Shown: piece by piece, positions 1 to 7,622 of the stretch
Layout of the letters: every line of letters starts with the position of its first letter
Numbering within the stretch: the stretch's first letter is position 1
Source: Actinomycetes bacterium
GTDB lineage: Bacteria; Actinomycetota; Actinomycetes; Mycobacteriales; Mycobacteriaceae
Assembly (NCBI GenBank): GCA_023461275.1
Contig: JAEYMI010000076.1
Location: 1-64,000 of the forward strand
Length of the DNA: 64,000 bases
Reading direction: 5' to 3'
Position numbers and translations under genes: made by a program
Notes under the pieces: generated by a model
The model's input: only the letters and a program-made list of their open reading frames with translations
Told to the model about the DNA's origin: nothing
The model's database searches: none

Positions 1-1
1 C

Positions 2-526
2 ATCACGGGCACTACAGCCGTCCGGGCACTACGGCACAACAAAGACGCCACCGCTCGCACCAAACGGCCAATGATGGTTGCAGTTCTCCGCCCCACCGGA
101 ACGATGTCGGCGGGGCTCGTTGTTTCAAACGCGGGACCGTCGATCGCTCGCGACGTCAAGGTGTCGTTCGACCCGCCGTTACCCGCCCATGCCACGACCA
201 GCGCCGGGGAGCCAAGCATCATCCCGTTTGTTCGTAACCGTTACTCGAAGTCGATTGCTGCCTGGGCACCGGGGTACACGGCGCGGAACGAGTTCTTGAT
301 CTTGGGTGACGACAAGGATGAGCACGGTCGTCTGATTAACGAGGACGGCATCGCACGCGAGACCGACATCGTCTTCGACTACCAGGACGACGACGGCAAC
401 CATTACTCCGAGCGCATGTCACTGGACCCCACCTTGATCGAGGGCGAGACATGGTCCGTCAACAAGCGCAACAAGGGTGGGAAGGAAACCATCCTCCATG
501 ATGGATCGCCATGGTTAAGCGAGTGA
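2..526 (+). CDS. Hypothetical protein, 5' end outside window
   Basis: The frame is open from the first bases of the window to the TGA at 524-526, so the start lies upstream; about 174 residues are visible. An internal ATG at 71 is possible but the frame before it reads as protein. The visible part looks like a soluble beta-rich domain (alternating hydrophobic stretches, a DDDGNHY turn) of the kind found after an N-terminal membrane segment in actinobacterial hypothetical proteins. No catalytic motif is recognised. It lies just outside the first tRNA-like repeat and may belong to an integrated element whose other end is upstream. Confidence 0.55.
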   Translation: MTGTTAVRALRHNKDATARTKRPMMVAVLRPTGTMSAGLVVSNAGPSIARDVKVSFDPPLPAHATTSAGEPSIIPFVRNRYSKSIAAWAPGYTARNEFLILGDDKDEHGRLINEDGIARETDIVFDYQDDDGNHYSERMSLDPTLIEGETWSVNKRNKGGKETILHDGSPWLSE

Positions 527-705
527 CGTGCAGGGCAGCCAACGAACACCCGTTCGGGGCTGTGCTCGATTGCCTACCGATTGCCTAAGACGCCGAGACA
601 CCGGGTGCGACGCGGTAGACAGACCAGACACGAACACCGAGGTCAGGTGCGACGCGGGATGACGGCGAAGACACCCGCGCACACCGGCTTTCACACTGGC
701 AGTGT

Positions 706-738
706 GGGGGTCAGGGGTTCGAGTCCCCTTAGCTCCAC
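706..738 (+). repeat. tRNA/tmRNA 3'-end-like direct repeat, copy 1 (possible att site)
   Basis: This 33-bp segment contains a perfect T-arm (GGGG-TTCGAGT-CCCC) followed by an acceptor-like TTAGCTCCA. The 3' half would pair with a GGGGCTG-type 5' acceptor with a G-U third pair, as in tmRNA or tRNA-Ala, but no such half occurs upstream. A copy differing at 2 of 33 positions lies at 2119-2151. Integrative elements commonly leave such 3' ends as attachment sites; that use here is inferred. Confidence 0.6.
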
Positions 739-742
739 AGAC

Positions 743-780
743 AAGAAACCCGCTCTGACCTCGGTCGCAGCGGGTTTCTT
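743..780 (+). terminator. Strong hairpin after tRNA-like repeat
   Basis: A 12-bp perfect stem (AAGAAACCCGCT / AGCGGGTTTCTT) with a 14-nt loop ends in a T-rich 3' arm, like an intrinsic terminator. It lies 4 bp after the tRNA-like 3' end, as terminators do behind genuine tRNA genes, and could equally stop leftward transcripts from the fic gene. Confidence 0.6.
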
Positions 781-912
781 GATGTTCCTGGACGATCTCG
801 GTGCGGGGCGAAATGTCCTAGCGTGGCGCACATCACACAAACGTGTAAGTTTTGACATCCTTTCTTGCGAGGTTTGACGAACATGCGAACTCTCTTGGCA
901 TATCGAGTGTTC

Positions 913-2007
913 CTACTCCAGAGGCTCGCGCCGCGACAGTAGCTGCAAGAATTCCCAGTTGATGAACAGCCGATCACGGCCAACTTTCACATCGCGAAGC
1001 AACCCCGCCGCCACAAGTGCGTTAAGCCAAGCGGTCGCTGTCGGCCGCGATACTTCACACCGCGACACAACCGCATTGATCCGGGTGTAGGGCTGCTCAA
1101 ACAGAACGGACTGGAACACCGCGTGCGCGGCGCCTTTGGTGACCGTTCGCGAGCGCTCACCAAAATCCTCCTGGAGGCTGCGAATGTCCTCGATCTTGCC
1201 GAGAGTCGTCATCGAGGTGACCTCGATCCCCCGCAGGATATAGAGGATCCAGTCCTCCCAGGCGCCGTCTCCCGTTACCGCGAGCAGCAGCCTGTAGTAG
1301 TCGTTCTTTGTGTCGATGATGTAGCGAGAGAGGTAGAGGACAGGCATACGGAGCAGTCCGGCCTGTACGAGCATGAGCACATTCACGATTCGACCGGTGC
1401 GACCGTTGCCATCGGAGAACGGGTGGATGGCCTCGAACTGGTAATGAGCGGCCGCCATACGCACCAGAGGGTCGAGGCTGGGCGTGTTGTGAATAAACCG
1501 CTCCCATTCGGCCAGCTTGGCCTCGATCTGTTCACGCCCTTCCGGGGGGCTGTAGATGATCTCGCCAGTGGCCGGGTTAGCGATTCGAGTTCCCGGTACA
1601 GCACGGACTTTCATCTCCCTGTTCTTGATGATGCTGCAGACGGCCGTGGCGGTCGACGCCGTGAGTCCCCGCTCTTCTGTGAGGGAGAAGCCTCTTCGCA
1701 ACGCAGTGCGATAACGCAGCGTCTCGCGGGTGGCGGGATCGCTGGCCCCAGACTCATCCTCTGAGTGCCGGAACAACTCATCGGTGGTGGTGACGATGTT
1801 CTCGATCTCTGACGATGCCTGCGCCTCAAGGAGTGGGATGGTGTTGATCAGAACGTCTGGATTCGGCATCGACGCGGCCGCCTGGTCGAGCTTCACGAGC
1901 GCAGCCGTTGCTGCGACACTCGCCTTAAGGACGCGCTTGGTCTCAAGATCGTCGTCCGACGGCGGTGAAGGCAGCTCGTTGTATGGCTTGTCGGCAATCC
2001 AGCTCAT
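913..2007 (-). CDS. Fic family protein (class II, AMP transferase type)
   Basis: The Fic core motif HPFSDGNGRTGR is intact (about residues 195-206 from the chosen start), with catalytic His, the acidic residue and both arginines, so transfer of AMP from ATP to a protein hydroxyl is expected. An inhibitory-helix motif SSEIEN (about 65-70; S-x3-E-N) lies before the core, which defines class II Fic proteins. A Fic_N region precedes it and a winged-helix-like C-terminal segment (residues ~290-355) follows. I chose ATG 2007 (MSWIADKP); the frame extends to a TTG at 2028. No antitoxin gene is adjacent, as expected when inhibition is intramolecular. The gene sits between two tRNA-like repeats. Confidence 0.88.
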   Translation of the reverse strand: MSWIADKPYNELPSPPSDDDLETKRVLKASVAATAALVKLDQAAASMPNPDVLINTIPLLEAQASSEIENIVTTTDELFRHSEDESGASDPATRETLRYRTALRRGFSLTEERGLTASTATAVCSIIKNREMKVRAVPGTRIANPATGEIIYSPPEGREQIEAKLAEWERFIHNTPSLDPLVRMAAAHYQFEAIHPFSDGNGRTGRIVNVLMLVQAGLLRMPVLYLSRYIIDTKNDYYRLLLAVTGDGAWEDWILYILRGIEVTSMTTLGKIEDIRSLQEDFGERSRTVTKGAAHAVFQSVLFEQPYTRINAVVSRCEVSRPTATAWLNALVAAGLLRDVKVGRDRLFINWEFLQLLSRREPLE

Positions 2008-2118
2008 ACCGGAACGGTCGCACACCAAAGGGGAATGTGCAAAATTTTGGGCATATTTTTAACACATATCGGCGATGGGTTACGAAACTTGCGCCTGATC
2101 CGCGCTCCCTCGCACGGC

Positions 2119-2151
2119 GGGGGTCAGGGGTTCGAGTCCCCTTGGCCCCAC
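2119..2151 (+). repeat. tRNA 3'-end-like direct repeat, copy 2 (possible att site)
   Basis: This segment matches the copy at 706-738 at 31 of 33 positions, with the same T-arm but an acceptor reading TTGGCCCCA. No 5' half pairing with it (GGGGCC-type) lies in the preceding 100 bp, so again only the 3' end of a tRNA-like gene is present. The two copies are in direct orientation, 1,413 bp apart, and bracket the Fic gene. Confidence 0.6.
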
Positions 2152-2160
2152 CCACGAAGA

Positions 2161-2186
2161 ATCCCTCCGACCTGTGTCGGAGGGAT
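2161..2186. terminator. Intrinsic-type hairpin
   Basis: A perfect 11-bp stem (ATCCCTCCGAC / GTCGGAGGGAT) with a 4-nt loop is followed by TTTCT. It lies 9 bp after the second tRNA-like repeat and 40 bp past the end of the leftward oleate hydratase gene, so it may end transcripts from both sides. Confidence 0.65.
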
Positions 2187-2225
2187 TTCTCGTCGGCGTC
2201 ACAGCGCCCTGCTGGGTAACTGGGA

Positions 2226-3995
2226 TCAGGGCTTTTCGATCAGCTTGTAATCCGCGATCAGCTTGCCGACTTCGTTGTCCTGGAACTTGTTGTACAACTT
2301 CTCCCGGAGCACGTGCGGGCCGGGCAGCCGGACTTCCTCGCCGTCCCGTAGCCGTGCGGTGGCGTTGAGCAACTCCCGGACGTCATAGGTCGATCCATAG
2401 ACCTCCGGCACACCGCGCTCCAGATCGAGCAAGGTGTAGACGGCCTCCATCGGTGTGCGAACCGAGTACTCCGTGGTGAAAATGCAGTCCCGGCTCGGAC
2501 TCTCGGAGAACTGACCGATGAACGCGAAGTTCACTGCACCTTCGGGCACCACCGACGGCCGATCGCCGTGCTGGCGTGGCATGAAGAATGCCGTGACGTA
2601 GGGCATCATGCACGGCACCGCCTTGGCGGCGGTTGCGGCCAACCCGTCGATCTGGTCGGCCGGAACACCAACGTGGTAGAGCCACTCACGGGTGATCTCC
2701 TCACCCGTGCACTCCGCGATCGACTTCTTGACGTAGTCGCCGGGGGTGTCGGTGAACAGCGCGTAGACCCACACGACGATCTGGTCGGCCGGTTGCTGCT
2801 TGAAGTGCGGCTGGCGATTGACCGTCCAGCTCATCAGCCAGCTTGAGTCCTCGGCGGTGACGATGCCGCCGGTGACCACTTTGCCGCTGAACGGGTCACG
2901 TTCGCAGATCTTCTCGATGTACTCCGGGATCCGGTTGTCCAGCGTGGTGACCGTGCACGATTCCCACTTGGTCTTGTCAATGTCGCCGGCGAAGACGTCC
3001 GGGTGGCCGAACGACGGGTCCTTCTTGGCGATGCGCCGCCACAGATCCCAGGCCGGCGACGGTCCGCGGTCGAGTTTGGCCGGGGTCTGGTGATCGCCCT
3101 CGTCAGAGTTCTCGGTGAGCGACCCGATGGTCATGAAGACGAGATCGTTCTCACCGAGATCGATGGTGCCGTCCTCGCCTTTGTGGGTGTAGTGAATCTT
3201 GGTGGCCTGCTTGCGCGTGCCGTCGATCTGGAAGTCGACGTCGGTCACGGTGGTGGAGAATTGGAACTTGACACCCCGATCGAGGAGCCACTTGTAGAGC
3301 GGCAGGACCAGCGATTCGTACTGGTTGTACTTGGTGAATTTGAGTGTCGAGAGGTCCGGCAATCCCTTGATGTGGTGAATGAACCGATGCAAGTAGAGTT
3401 TGAACTCCAGCGCGCTGTGCCAATTCTCGAATGCGAACATCGTGCGCCAGTACAGCCAGAAGTTGCTGTGCAAGAAGTCCTCGCTGACAACGTCCTCAAT
3501 GCGCTTGTTCTCCATCTCCTCCCGAGTGGCGAGGAAGATGCGAACGATGTCTTTCTGGGCTTTGTCGGAGAGCTTGAACTTGAAGTCGGTGCCGGCATCG
3601 ACACCCTGCTTCATGGTGACACGCCGCAGCGAGAAGTTCGGGTCGTCGTTGTTCAGCCAGAAGTACTCGTCGAGGACGCTGGCGTCGTCCTGCTCGATCG
3701 ACGGGATCGAGCGGAACAGATCCCACAGGCACTCAAAGTGGGTCTCCATCTCGCGTCCGCCGCGAATGACGAACCCCTTCTTGGGTTCTTTGATGCCGTC
3801 CAGCGCGCCGCCGGGCAGATCGAGCTCTTCGAAGATGGTGATCTTGTCGCCGGGCATCTGCGCGTCCCGGATCAGGAACGCCGCACCCGACAGGGAAGCG
3901 AGGCCGGCGCCCACAAACCACGCGGTCTTGTCCTCGACGCCCTCAGGCTTGCGCGGTCGAGCGAAAGCCTCATAGTTGCCGGCACTGTAATGCAT
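2226..3995 (-). CDS. ohyA: Oleate hydratase
   Basis: Oleate hydratase (the former myosin-cross-reactive antigen family) adds water to the cis-9 double bond of oleate and similar free fatty acids, giving 10-hydroxystearate; FAD is a structural cofactor. The N-terminal dinucleotide fold shows GAGLASLSGAAFLIRD (about residues 31-46) followed by ITIFEELDLPGGALDG, both family hallmarks, and the length of 589 residues is typical. I start at ATG 3995 (MHYSAGNYEAFARP), the usual family N-terminus, with AGAGAAG upstream; the frame runs 57 bp further. No operon partner is seen; over 500 bp without genes precede it. A role in tolerance to free unsaturated fatty acids is inferred. Confidence 0.95.
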   Translation of the reverse strand: MHYSAGNYEAFARPRKPEGVEDKTAWFVGAGLASLSGAAFLIRDAQMPGDKITIFEELDLPGGALDGIKEPKKGFVIRGGREMETHFECLWDLFRSIPSIEQDDASVLDEYFWLNNDDPNFSLRRVTMKQGVDAGTDFKFKLSDKAQKDIVRIFLATREEMENKRIEDVVSEDFLHSNFWLYWRTMFAFENWHSALEFKLYLHRFIHHIKGLPDLSTLKFTKYNQYESLVLPLYKWLLDRGVKFQFSTTVTDVDFQIDGTRKQATKIHYTHKGEDGTIDLGENDLVFMTIGSLTENSDEGDHQTPAKLDRGPSPAWDLWRRIAKKDPSFGHPDVFAGDIDKTKWESCTVTTLDNRIPEYIEKICERDPFSGKVVTGGIVTAEDSSWLMSWTVNRQPHFKQQPADQIVVWVYALFTDTPGDYVKKSIAECTGEEITREWLYHVGVPADQIDGLAATAAKAVPCMMPYVTAFFMPRQHGDRPSVVPEGAVNFAFIGQFSESPSRDCIFTTEYSVRTPMEAVYTLLDLERGVPEVYGSTYDVRELLNATARLRDGEEVRLPGPHVLREKLYNKFQDNEVGKLIADYKLIEKP

Positions 3996-4567
3996 GTTAA
4001 TAATCTTCTCTCTGTTGGTCGGTGGTTGTGACAGCAACAGGTTCAATGGCAAGGACGCGATTCGCCGAGTGCTCGCAGAAACGTGATCGTTTCCATTTCA
4101 ATGCCGCCACTTCTTGTGAAATCCCGACAATTTCAGGGTATCTCGTGGTCATGTATCGCTGTCCGCGGTTCAGGCCATTTGAACTCGGGACGGCACGAAC
4201 TTGTACCCATCTCGTCTCGATTGGCAACGAGTCGCCACGCGAACATGCCGACATTTGTATTCGGCGTCGGTGGTGCACACCGACACAGCAGACGACGGGG
4301 GTGACCGCGATCATGGCAGCACGCCGGCCTGACTGATTAGTTGTCCCGCAATCCTTGCGCTAGAGAGTATTTCGAGATTTTCTCGGCGAGATCGGGAGAT
4401 GGCCGACTGGCTCGGTCATCTTCCGTGCCCGACGGCGGCCCGTCATCGTCGAGTACCTGTCGTCGCCGACTACCGCACCCTGTTCCGACGGCACCGGTCG
4501 GATCAGTTCGCGCTGTCAAGCCACTCACCGTCGACGGCCTCTGGGCGCGGCGTTACCGTTCCTGAGC
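3996..4567. other. 572-bp divergent intergenic region
   Basis: This separates leftward ohyA from rightward bluB. I see no convincing gene: the short open frames are arginine-rich and overlap one another. I looked for a cobalamin riboswitch before bluB and saw no clear B12-box-like core. The part next to ohyA is less GC-rich than its surroundings and presumably carries the ohyA promoter. Confidence 0.4.
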
Positions 4568-5275
4568 GTGACAGACGACAGCTGCCCCGACCCGTTCGAA
4601 CCGTCCATGAGCGTCTACGACGCCATCCGTCGCCGACGTGACGTGCGTGCCGAGTTCACCGGCGAGATCGTCGCCGACGATGTTCTCACCCGCATTCTCA
4701 GTGCGGCACACCACGCGCCGAGCGTCGGAAATACCCAACCGTGGGATTTCATAGTCGTTCAATCGCCCGACACACTCAGGAATTTCTCAGAACACGTCGC
4801 AATGGCGCGGACACGGTTCGCCGAGTCCTTATCAGCAGACCGCCGGGAGGTATTCGACCCCATCAAGATCGACGGCATCCGCGAAAGCGGTACCGGAGTG
4901 GTCGTCACCTATGACCCGATTCGCGGAGGAGATCACATCCTGGGCCGCCACACGATCGATGACACCGGACTGCTTTCCGTTGCTCTGGCCATCGAGAACA
5001 TGTGGCTTGCGGCAGTAGCAGAAGACATTGGTATCGGTTGGGTATCGTTTTACGACGAACCGTTCTTGGCTGATCTTCTCGACATCCCGCACCCGGTCCG
5101 ACCCGTTGCGTGGCTGTGCGTCGGGCAGGTCAGTCGTTTCCAGCAGGCGCCTGACCTGGAACGTTTCGGGTGGCGGTCGGGTCGACCACTCGGTGATGCA
5201 GTTCACTGGGAAGCCTATTCCGCGGGTGCCTGCGACGCCGGTGACAAACCTTCGCGTAGTGTCAGATTTCGGTAG
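4568..5275 (+). CDS. bluB: 5,6-dimethylbenzimidazole synthase (BluB)
   Basis: BluB cannibalises reduced FMN with O2 to make 5,6-dimethylbenzimidazole, the lower ligand of cobalamin. The protein has the nitroreductase-fold hallmarks of BluB: RRRDVRAEF near residue 22 (with the conserved Asp), AHHAPSVGNTQPWDF around residue 48, and GIGWVSFYD around residue 155 with the serine position retained. At 235 residues it is close to the usual 210-230. The start is GTG 4568. It stands alone, without other cobalamin genes nearby, and is followed by a 155-bp gap before lsr2. Confidence 0.9.
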   Translation: MTDDSCPDPFEPSMSVYDAIRRRRDVRAEFTGEIVADDVLTRILSAAHHAPSVGNTQPWDFIVVQSPDTLRNFSEHVAMARTRFAESLSADRREVFDPIKIDGIRESGTGVVVTYDPIRGGDHILGRHTIDDTGLLSVALAIENMWLAAVAEDIGIGWVSFYDEPFLADLLDIPHPVRPVAWLCVGQVSRFQQAPDLERFGWRSGRPLGDAVHWEAYSAGACDAGDKPSRSVRFR

Positions 5276-5306
5276 CGTAATTCATCGCCAATGACGTAGA
5301 GATAAA

Positions 5307-5351
5307 GATAACGAACGTTTAGACGTCCACAGCATCCGAAAGTTCGTTATC
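5307..5351. promoter_or_regulatory. Perfect 10-bp inverted repeat upstream of lsr2
   Basis: GATAACGAAC (5307-5316) and its exact reverse complement (5342-5351) are separated by 25 bp. The element lies 80 bp before the lsr2 start, in a locally AT-richer patch. The arms are about 3.5 helical turns apart centre to centre, compatible with two bound dimers or a loop rather than one compact operator. Function is inferred from position only. Confidence 0.5.
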
Positions 5352-5430
5352 CACAGGGGGGCGCCGTCCAGGTGGTAGCCCTGTGGTCCACTGATGTACG
5401 CTCTCGGCAGGTTTCGAGTGGGGGATAACC

Positions 5431-5760
5431 ATGGCACAGCAAACAATCATTCAGGTAGTCGACGATCTCGACGGTAAACCGCTGGAAGAAGTGGTAACCG
5501 TGCGTTTTGGGCTGGACGGCAAGTCGTACGAATTCGACACTTCCGAGGCCCATGCGACCGTTTTCTACAAGCTCCTCGATAAGTACCTCGAGGTCTCCCG
5601 ACGCGTAACCGGTCCGGCCGGCGCGAAGGCGCCCAGTCAGGCGCGCTCCAAGGAGCAGTCGGCCGCCATCCGCAGCTGGGCGCTGCACAACGGATACGAC
5701 GTCAGCGATCGCGGCCGGATTCCCGCCGACATCATCGCGGCGTTCGAAGCCGCACACTGA
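5431..5760 (+). CDS. lsr2: Nucleoid-associated protein Lsr2 (paralogue 1)
   Basis: Lsr2 binds the minor groove of AT-rich DNA and silences transferred genes in actinobacteria, acting like H-NS. The N-terminal dimerisation domain (residues 1-60, with DDLDGKPLEEVVTVRFGLDG) is joined by a basic linker to a C-terminal DNA-binding domain ending SDRGRIPADIIAAFEAAH, where RGR is the AT-hook-like core. The length of 109 residues is standard. GTGGGGG-type purine-rich sequence precedes ATG 5431. A second Lsr2 lies at 15916-16251. Confidence 0.96.
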   Translation: MAQQTIIQVVDDLDGKPLEEVVTVRFGLDGKSYEFDTSEAHATVFYKLLDKYLEVSRRVTGPAGAKAPSQARSKEQSAAIRSWALHNGYDVSDRGRIPADIIAAFEAAH

Positions 5761-5809
5761 ACGCTTCACCCATTACCGCCGGTGACGACCGCCGTGTGAC
5801 GATACGGGC

Positions 5810-7471
5810 ATGAGCGCAACGATCGTCGCCAAGGACCTCGCCGGAGGCTACGGTCATCGCACCCTGTTCGAGCACCTGGACCTGACCGTCACCAGCGGTG
5901 ACGTGATCGGGGTGGTCGGCGCCAATGGGGCAGGTAAGACGACGCTGCTCCGGGTCTTGTCCGGTGACCTCCCCCCGCTGGAGGGGACCGTCAGCCGAAC
6001 ACCACCCGACGCCTTCGTCGGCTGGCTGCCGCAGGAGCATGACCGCGTCGCGGGTGAAACCGTCGGCGCCTACATCGCCCGACGCACCGGCTGTGCCGCG
6101 GCCACGCGGGCGATGGAGACTGCCGCACAAGCACTTTCGGAGCCATCGGCTGGTTCGGGGACTGACGATCCGGCCGACGTCTATGCCGCTGCACTGGACC
6201 ACTGGCTGGCAACCGGCGCGGCCGATCTCGACGACCGCGTACCCGAAGTGCTCGCCGAACTCGGCCTCGACACCGGCCCCGCACCCGAATCGGTCCTGAT
6301 GACCGATCTCTCCGGCGGACAGGCCGCTCGGGTCGGACTGGCAGCACTGCTGTGCTCCCGATTCGATGTCGCCCTCCTCGACGAACCGACCAACGATCTC
6401 GATCTCGACGGACTCGAGAAGCTCGAAGGCATCGTCAGCGCGATGCGGGGCGGGATCGTGTTGGTCAGTCATGATCGGGAGTTCTTGGCGCGAAGCGTCA
6501 CCAAGGTTCTCGAACTCGACCTGGCCCAGCACACCAACACGGTTTTCGGGGGCGGCTACCTCAGCTACCTCGAGGAGCGTGAGGTGGCTCGTCGGCATCG
6601 TCGGGAGGAGTACGACGAATACGCCGAGAAGAAGGCCGATCTCGAGGCACGCGCGCGCACCCAACGTGAGTGGACCAGCCAAGGTGTCCGCAACGCGATC
6701 CGCAAGTCACCGGACAACGACAAGATCCGACGCCGTGCCGCCACAGAATCCAGCGAGAAGCAGGCCCGAAAGGTCCGGCAGATGGAAAGCCGGATCGCGC
6801 GCCTCGACGAGGTCGTCGAACCCCGCAAGGAATGGGAACTGCAGTTCACCATCGGTGCTGCACCCCGATCGAGTTCGGTGGTGGCCACTGTCGCCAATGC
6901 CGTTGTGCGGCAAGGTGACTTCACCCTCGGTCCGGTGTCACTACAGGTCGACGCAGGCGACCGGATCGGCATCACCGGTCCCAACGGCGCCGGGAAATCA
7001 ACTCTTCTGCACCTCATCCTCGGTGATATTGCACCCGACGAGGGCGCAGCTACTCTCGGATCCAACGTGGCGATCGGCGAAATCGACCAGGCCCGTGGAC
7101 ATTTCGTCGGTGAGAAGGCCTTGGTCGACCGGTTCTCCGAGCTCGCCCCGGATCAGACCACCGCAGATGTCCGCACCTTGCTCGCCAAATTCGGTCTGCG
7201 TGCCGACCACGTGAACCGGCCGGTGGGCGAGTTGTCGCCGGGGGAGCGGACCCGCGCCGCACTCGCACTGCTGCAGGCACGTGGAACCAATCTACTGGTG
7301 CTCGACGAACCCACCAACCACCTCGACCTGCCTGCGATCGAACAGATGGAGGCCGCGCTGGACACCTACGACGGGACGGTGCTGCTGGTCACGCACGATC
7401 GGCGCATGCTGGACACCGTCCGGGTTGATCGCCAATGGCGCGTCGTGGACGGCACGGTCACCGAACTCTGA
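5810..7471 (+). CDS. ABC-F family ATPase
   Basis: Two ATP-binding cassettes lie in one soluble chain: Walker A GANGAGKT (37-44), signature LSGGQAARV, Walker B VALLDEPTNDLD; then GPNGAGKST (about 389-397), LSPGERTRA and LLVLDEPTNHLD. The charged linker between them (about 255-345, rich in R/E/K) is the P-site tRNA interaction motif region of ABC-F proteins, which act on the ribosome, not in membrane transport. No membrane segment is present. Whether it is a translation factor or a ribosome-protection resistance protein cannot be told from sequence alone. The 553 residues match the family. Confidence 0.88.
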   Translation: MSATIVAKDLAGGYGHRTLFEHLDLTVTSGDVIGVVGANGAGKTTLLRVLSGDLPPLEGTVSRTPPDAFVGWLPQEHDRVAGETVGAYIARRTGCAAATRAMETAAQALSEPSAGSGTDDPADVYAAALDHWLATGAADLDDRVPEVLAELGLDTGPAPESVLMTDLSGGQAARVGLAALLCSRFDVALLDEPTNDLDLDGLEKLEGIVSAMRGGIVLVSHDREFLARSVTKVLELDLAQHTNTVFGGGYLSYLEEREVARRHRREEYDEYAEKKADLEARARTQREWTSQGVRNAIRKSPDNDKIRRRAATESSEKQARKVRQMESRIARLDEVVEPRKEWELQFTIGAAPRSSSVVATVANAVVRQGDFTLGPVSLQVDAGDRIGITGPNGAGKSTLLHLILGDIAPDEGAATLGSNVAIGEIDQARGHFVGEKALVDRFSELAPDQTTADVRTLLAKFGLRADHVNRPVGELSPGERTRAALALLQARGTNLLVLDEPTNHLDLPAIEQMEAALDTYDGTVLLVTHDRRMLDTVRVDRQWRVVDGTVTEL

Positions 7472-7477
7472 TACCGA

Positions 7478-7500
7478 CCTATCTCAATATTTGAGATAGG
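7478..7500. promoter_or_regulatory. Perfect 23-bp palindrome before aminotransferase
   Basis: CCTATCTCAA (7478-7487), TAT, then the exact reverse complement (7491-7500). It begins 7 bp after the ABC-F stop and lies 123 bp before the aminotransferase. AT-rich arms with no following T-run make an operator more likely than a terminator, but either is possible. Confidence 0.5.
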
Positions 7501-7622
7501 AGTTTCACTTACTGGGCTCCGCGTCGTAGCCTGATCTCGGACCCCACGACCTCCGGTGGTCCGACCGGTGACCACATTCATCACCACTCTCCGTCAGAAT
7601 CTCTTCCCAGGAGTGGTGTCTC

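Larger units (their letters stand above)
527..912. other. Gene-free gap with tRNA-like end and hairpin
   Basis: I see no convincing protein gene here. The stretch holds the first tRNA-3'-end-like repeat (706-738), a strong hairpin (743-780) and about 130 bp of lower-GC sequence before the end of the Fic gene. A short hairpin (CACAC-TGGCA-GTGTG, 692-706) precedes the T-arm-like sequence, but no matching 5' acceptor half is present, so this is not a complete tRNA gene. Confidence 0.5.

Noticed and set aside
650..740. Complete tRNA gene ending at the first repeat
   Set aside because: No 5' acceptor, D-arm or properly paired anticodon arm precedes the T-arm; only the 3' end is present.
3003..4031. 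342-residue rightward open frame opposite oleate hydratase
   Set aside because: It is antisense to a gene with clear family motifs and reads as acidic low-complexity sequence caused by high third-position GC.
4400..4567. Cobalamin riboswitch before bluB
   Set aside because: I looked for a B12-box-like core and associated stems and found none that were convincing.
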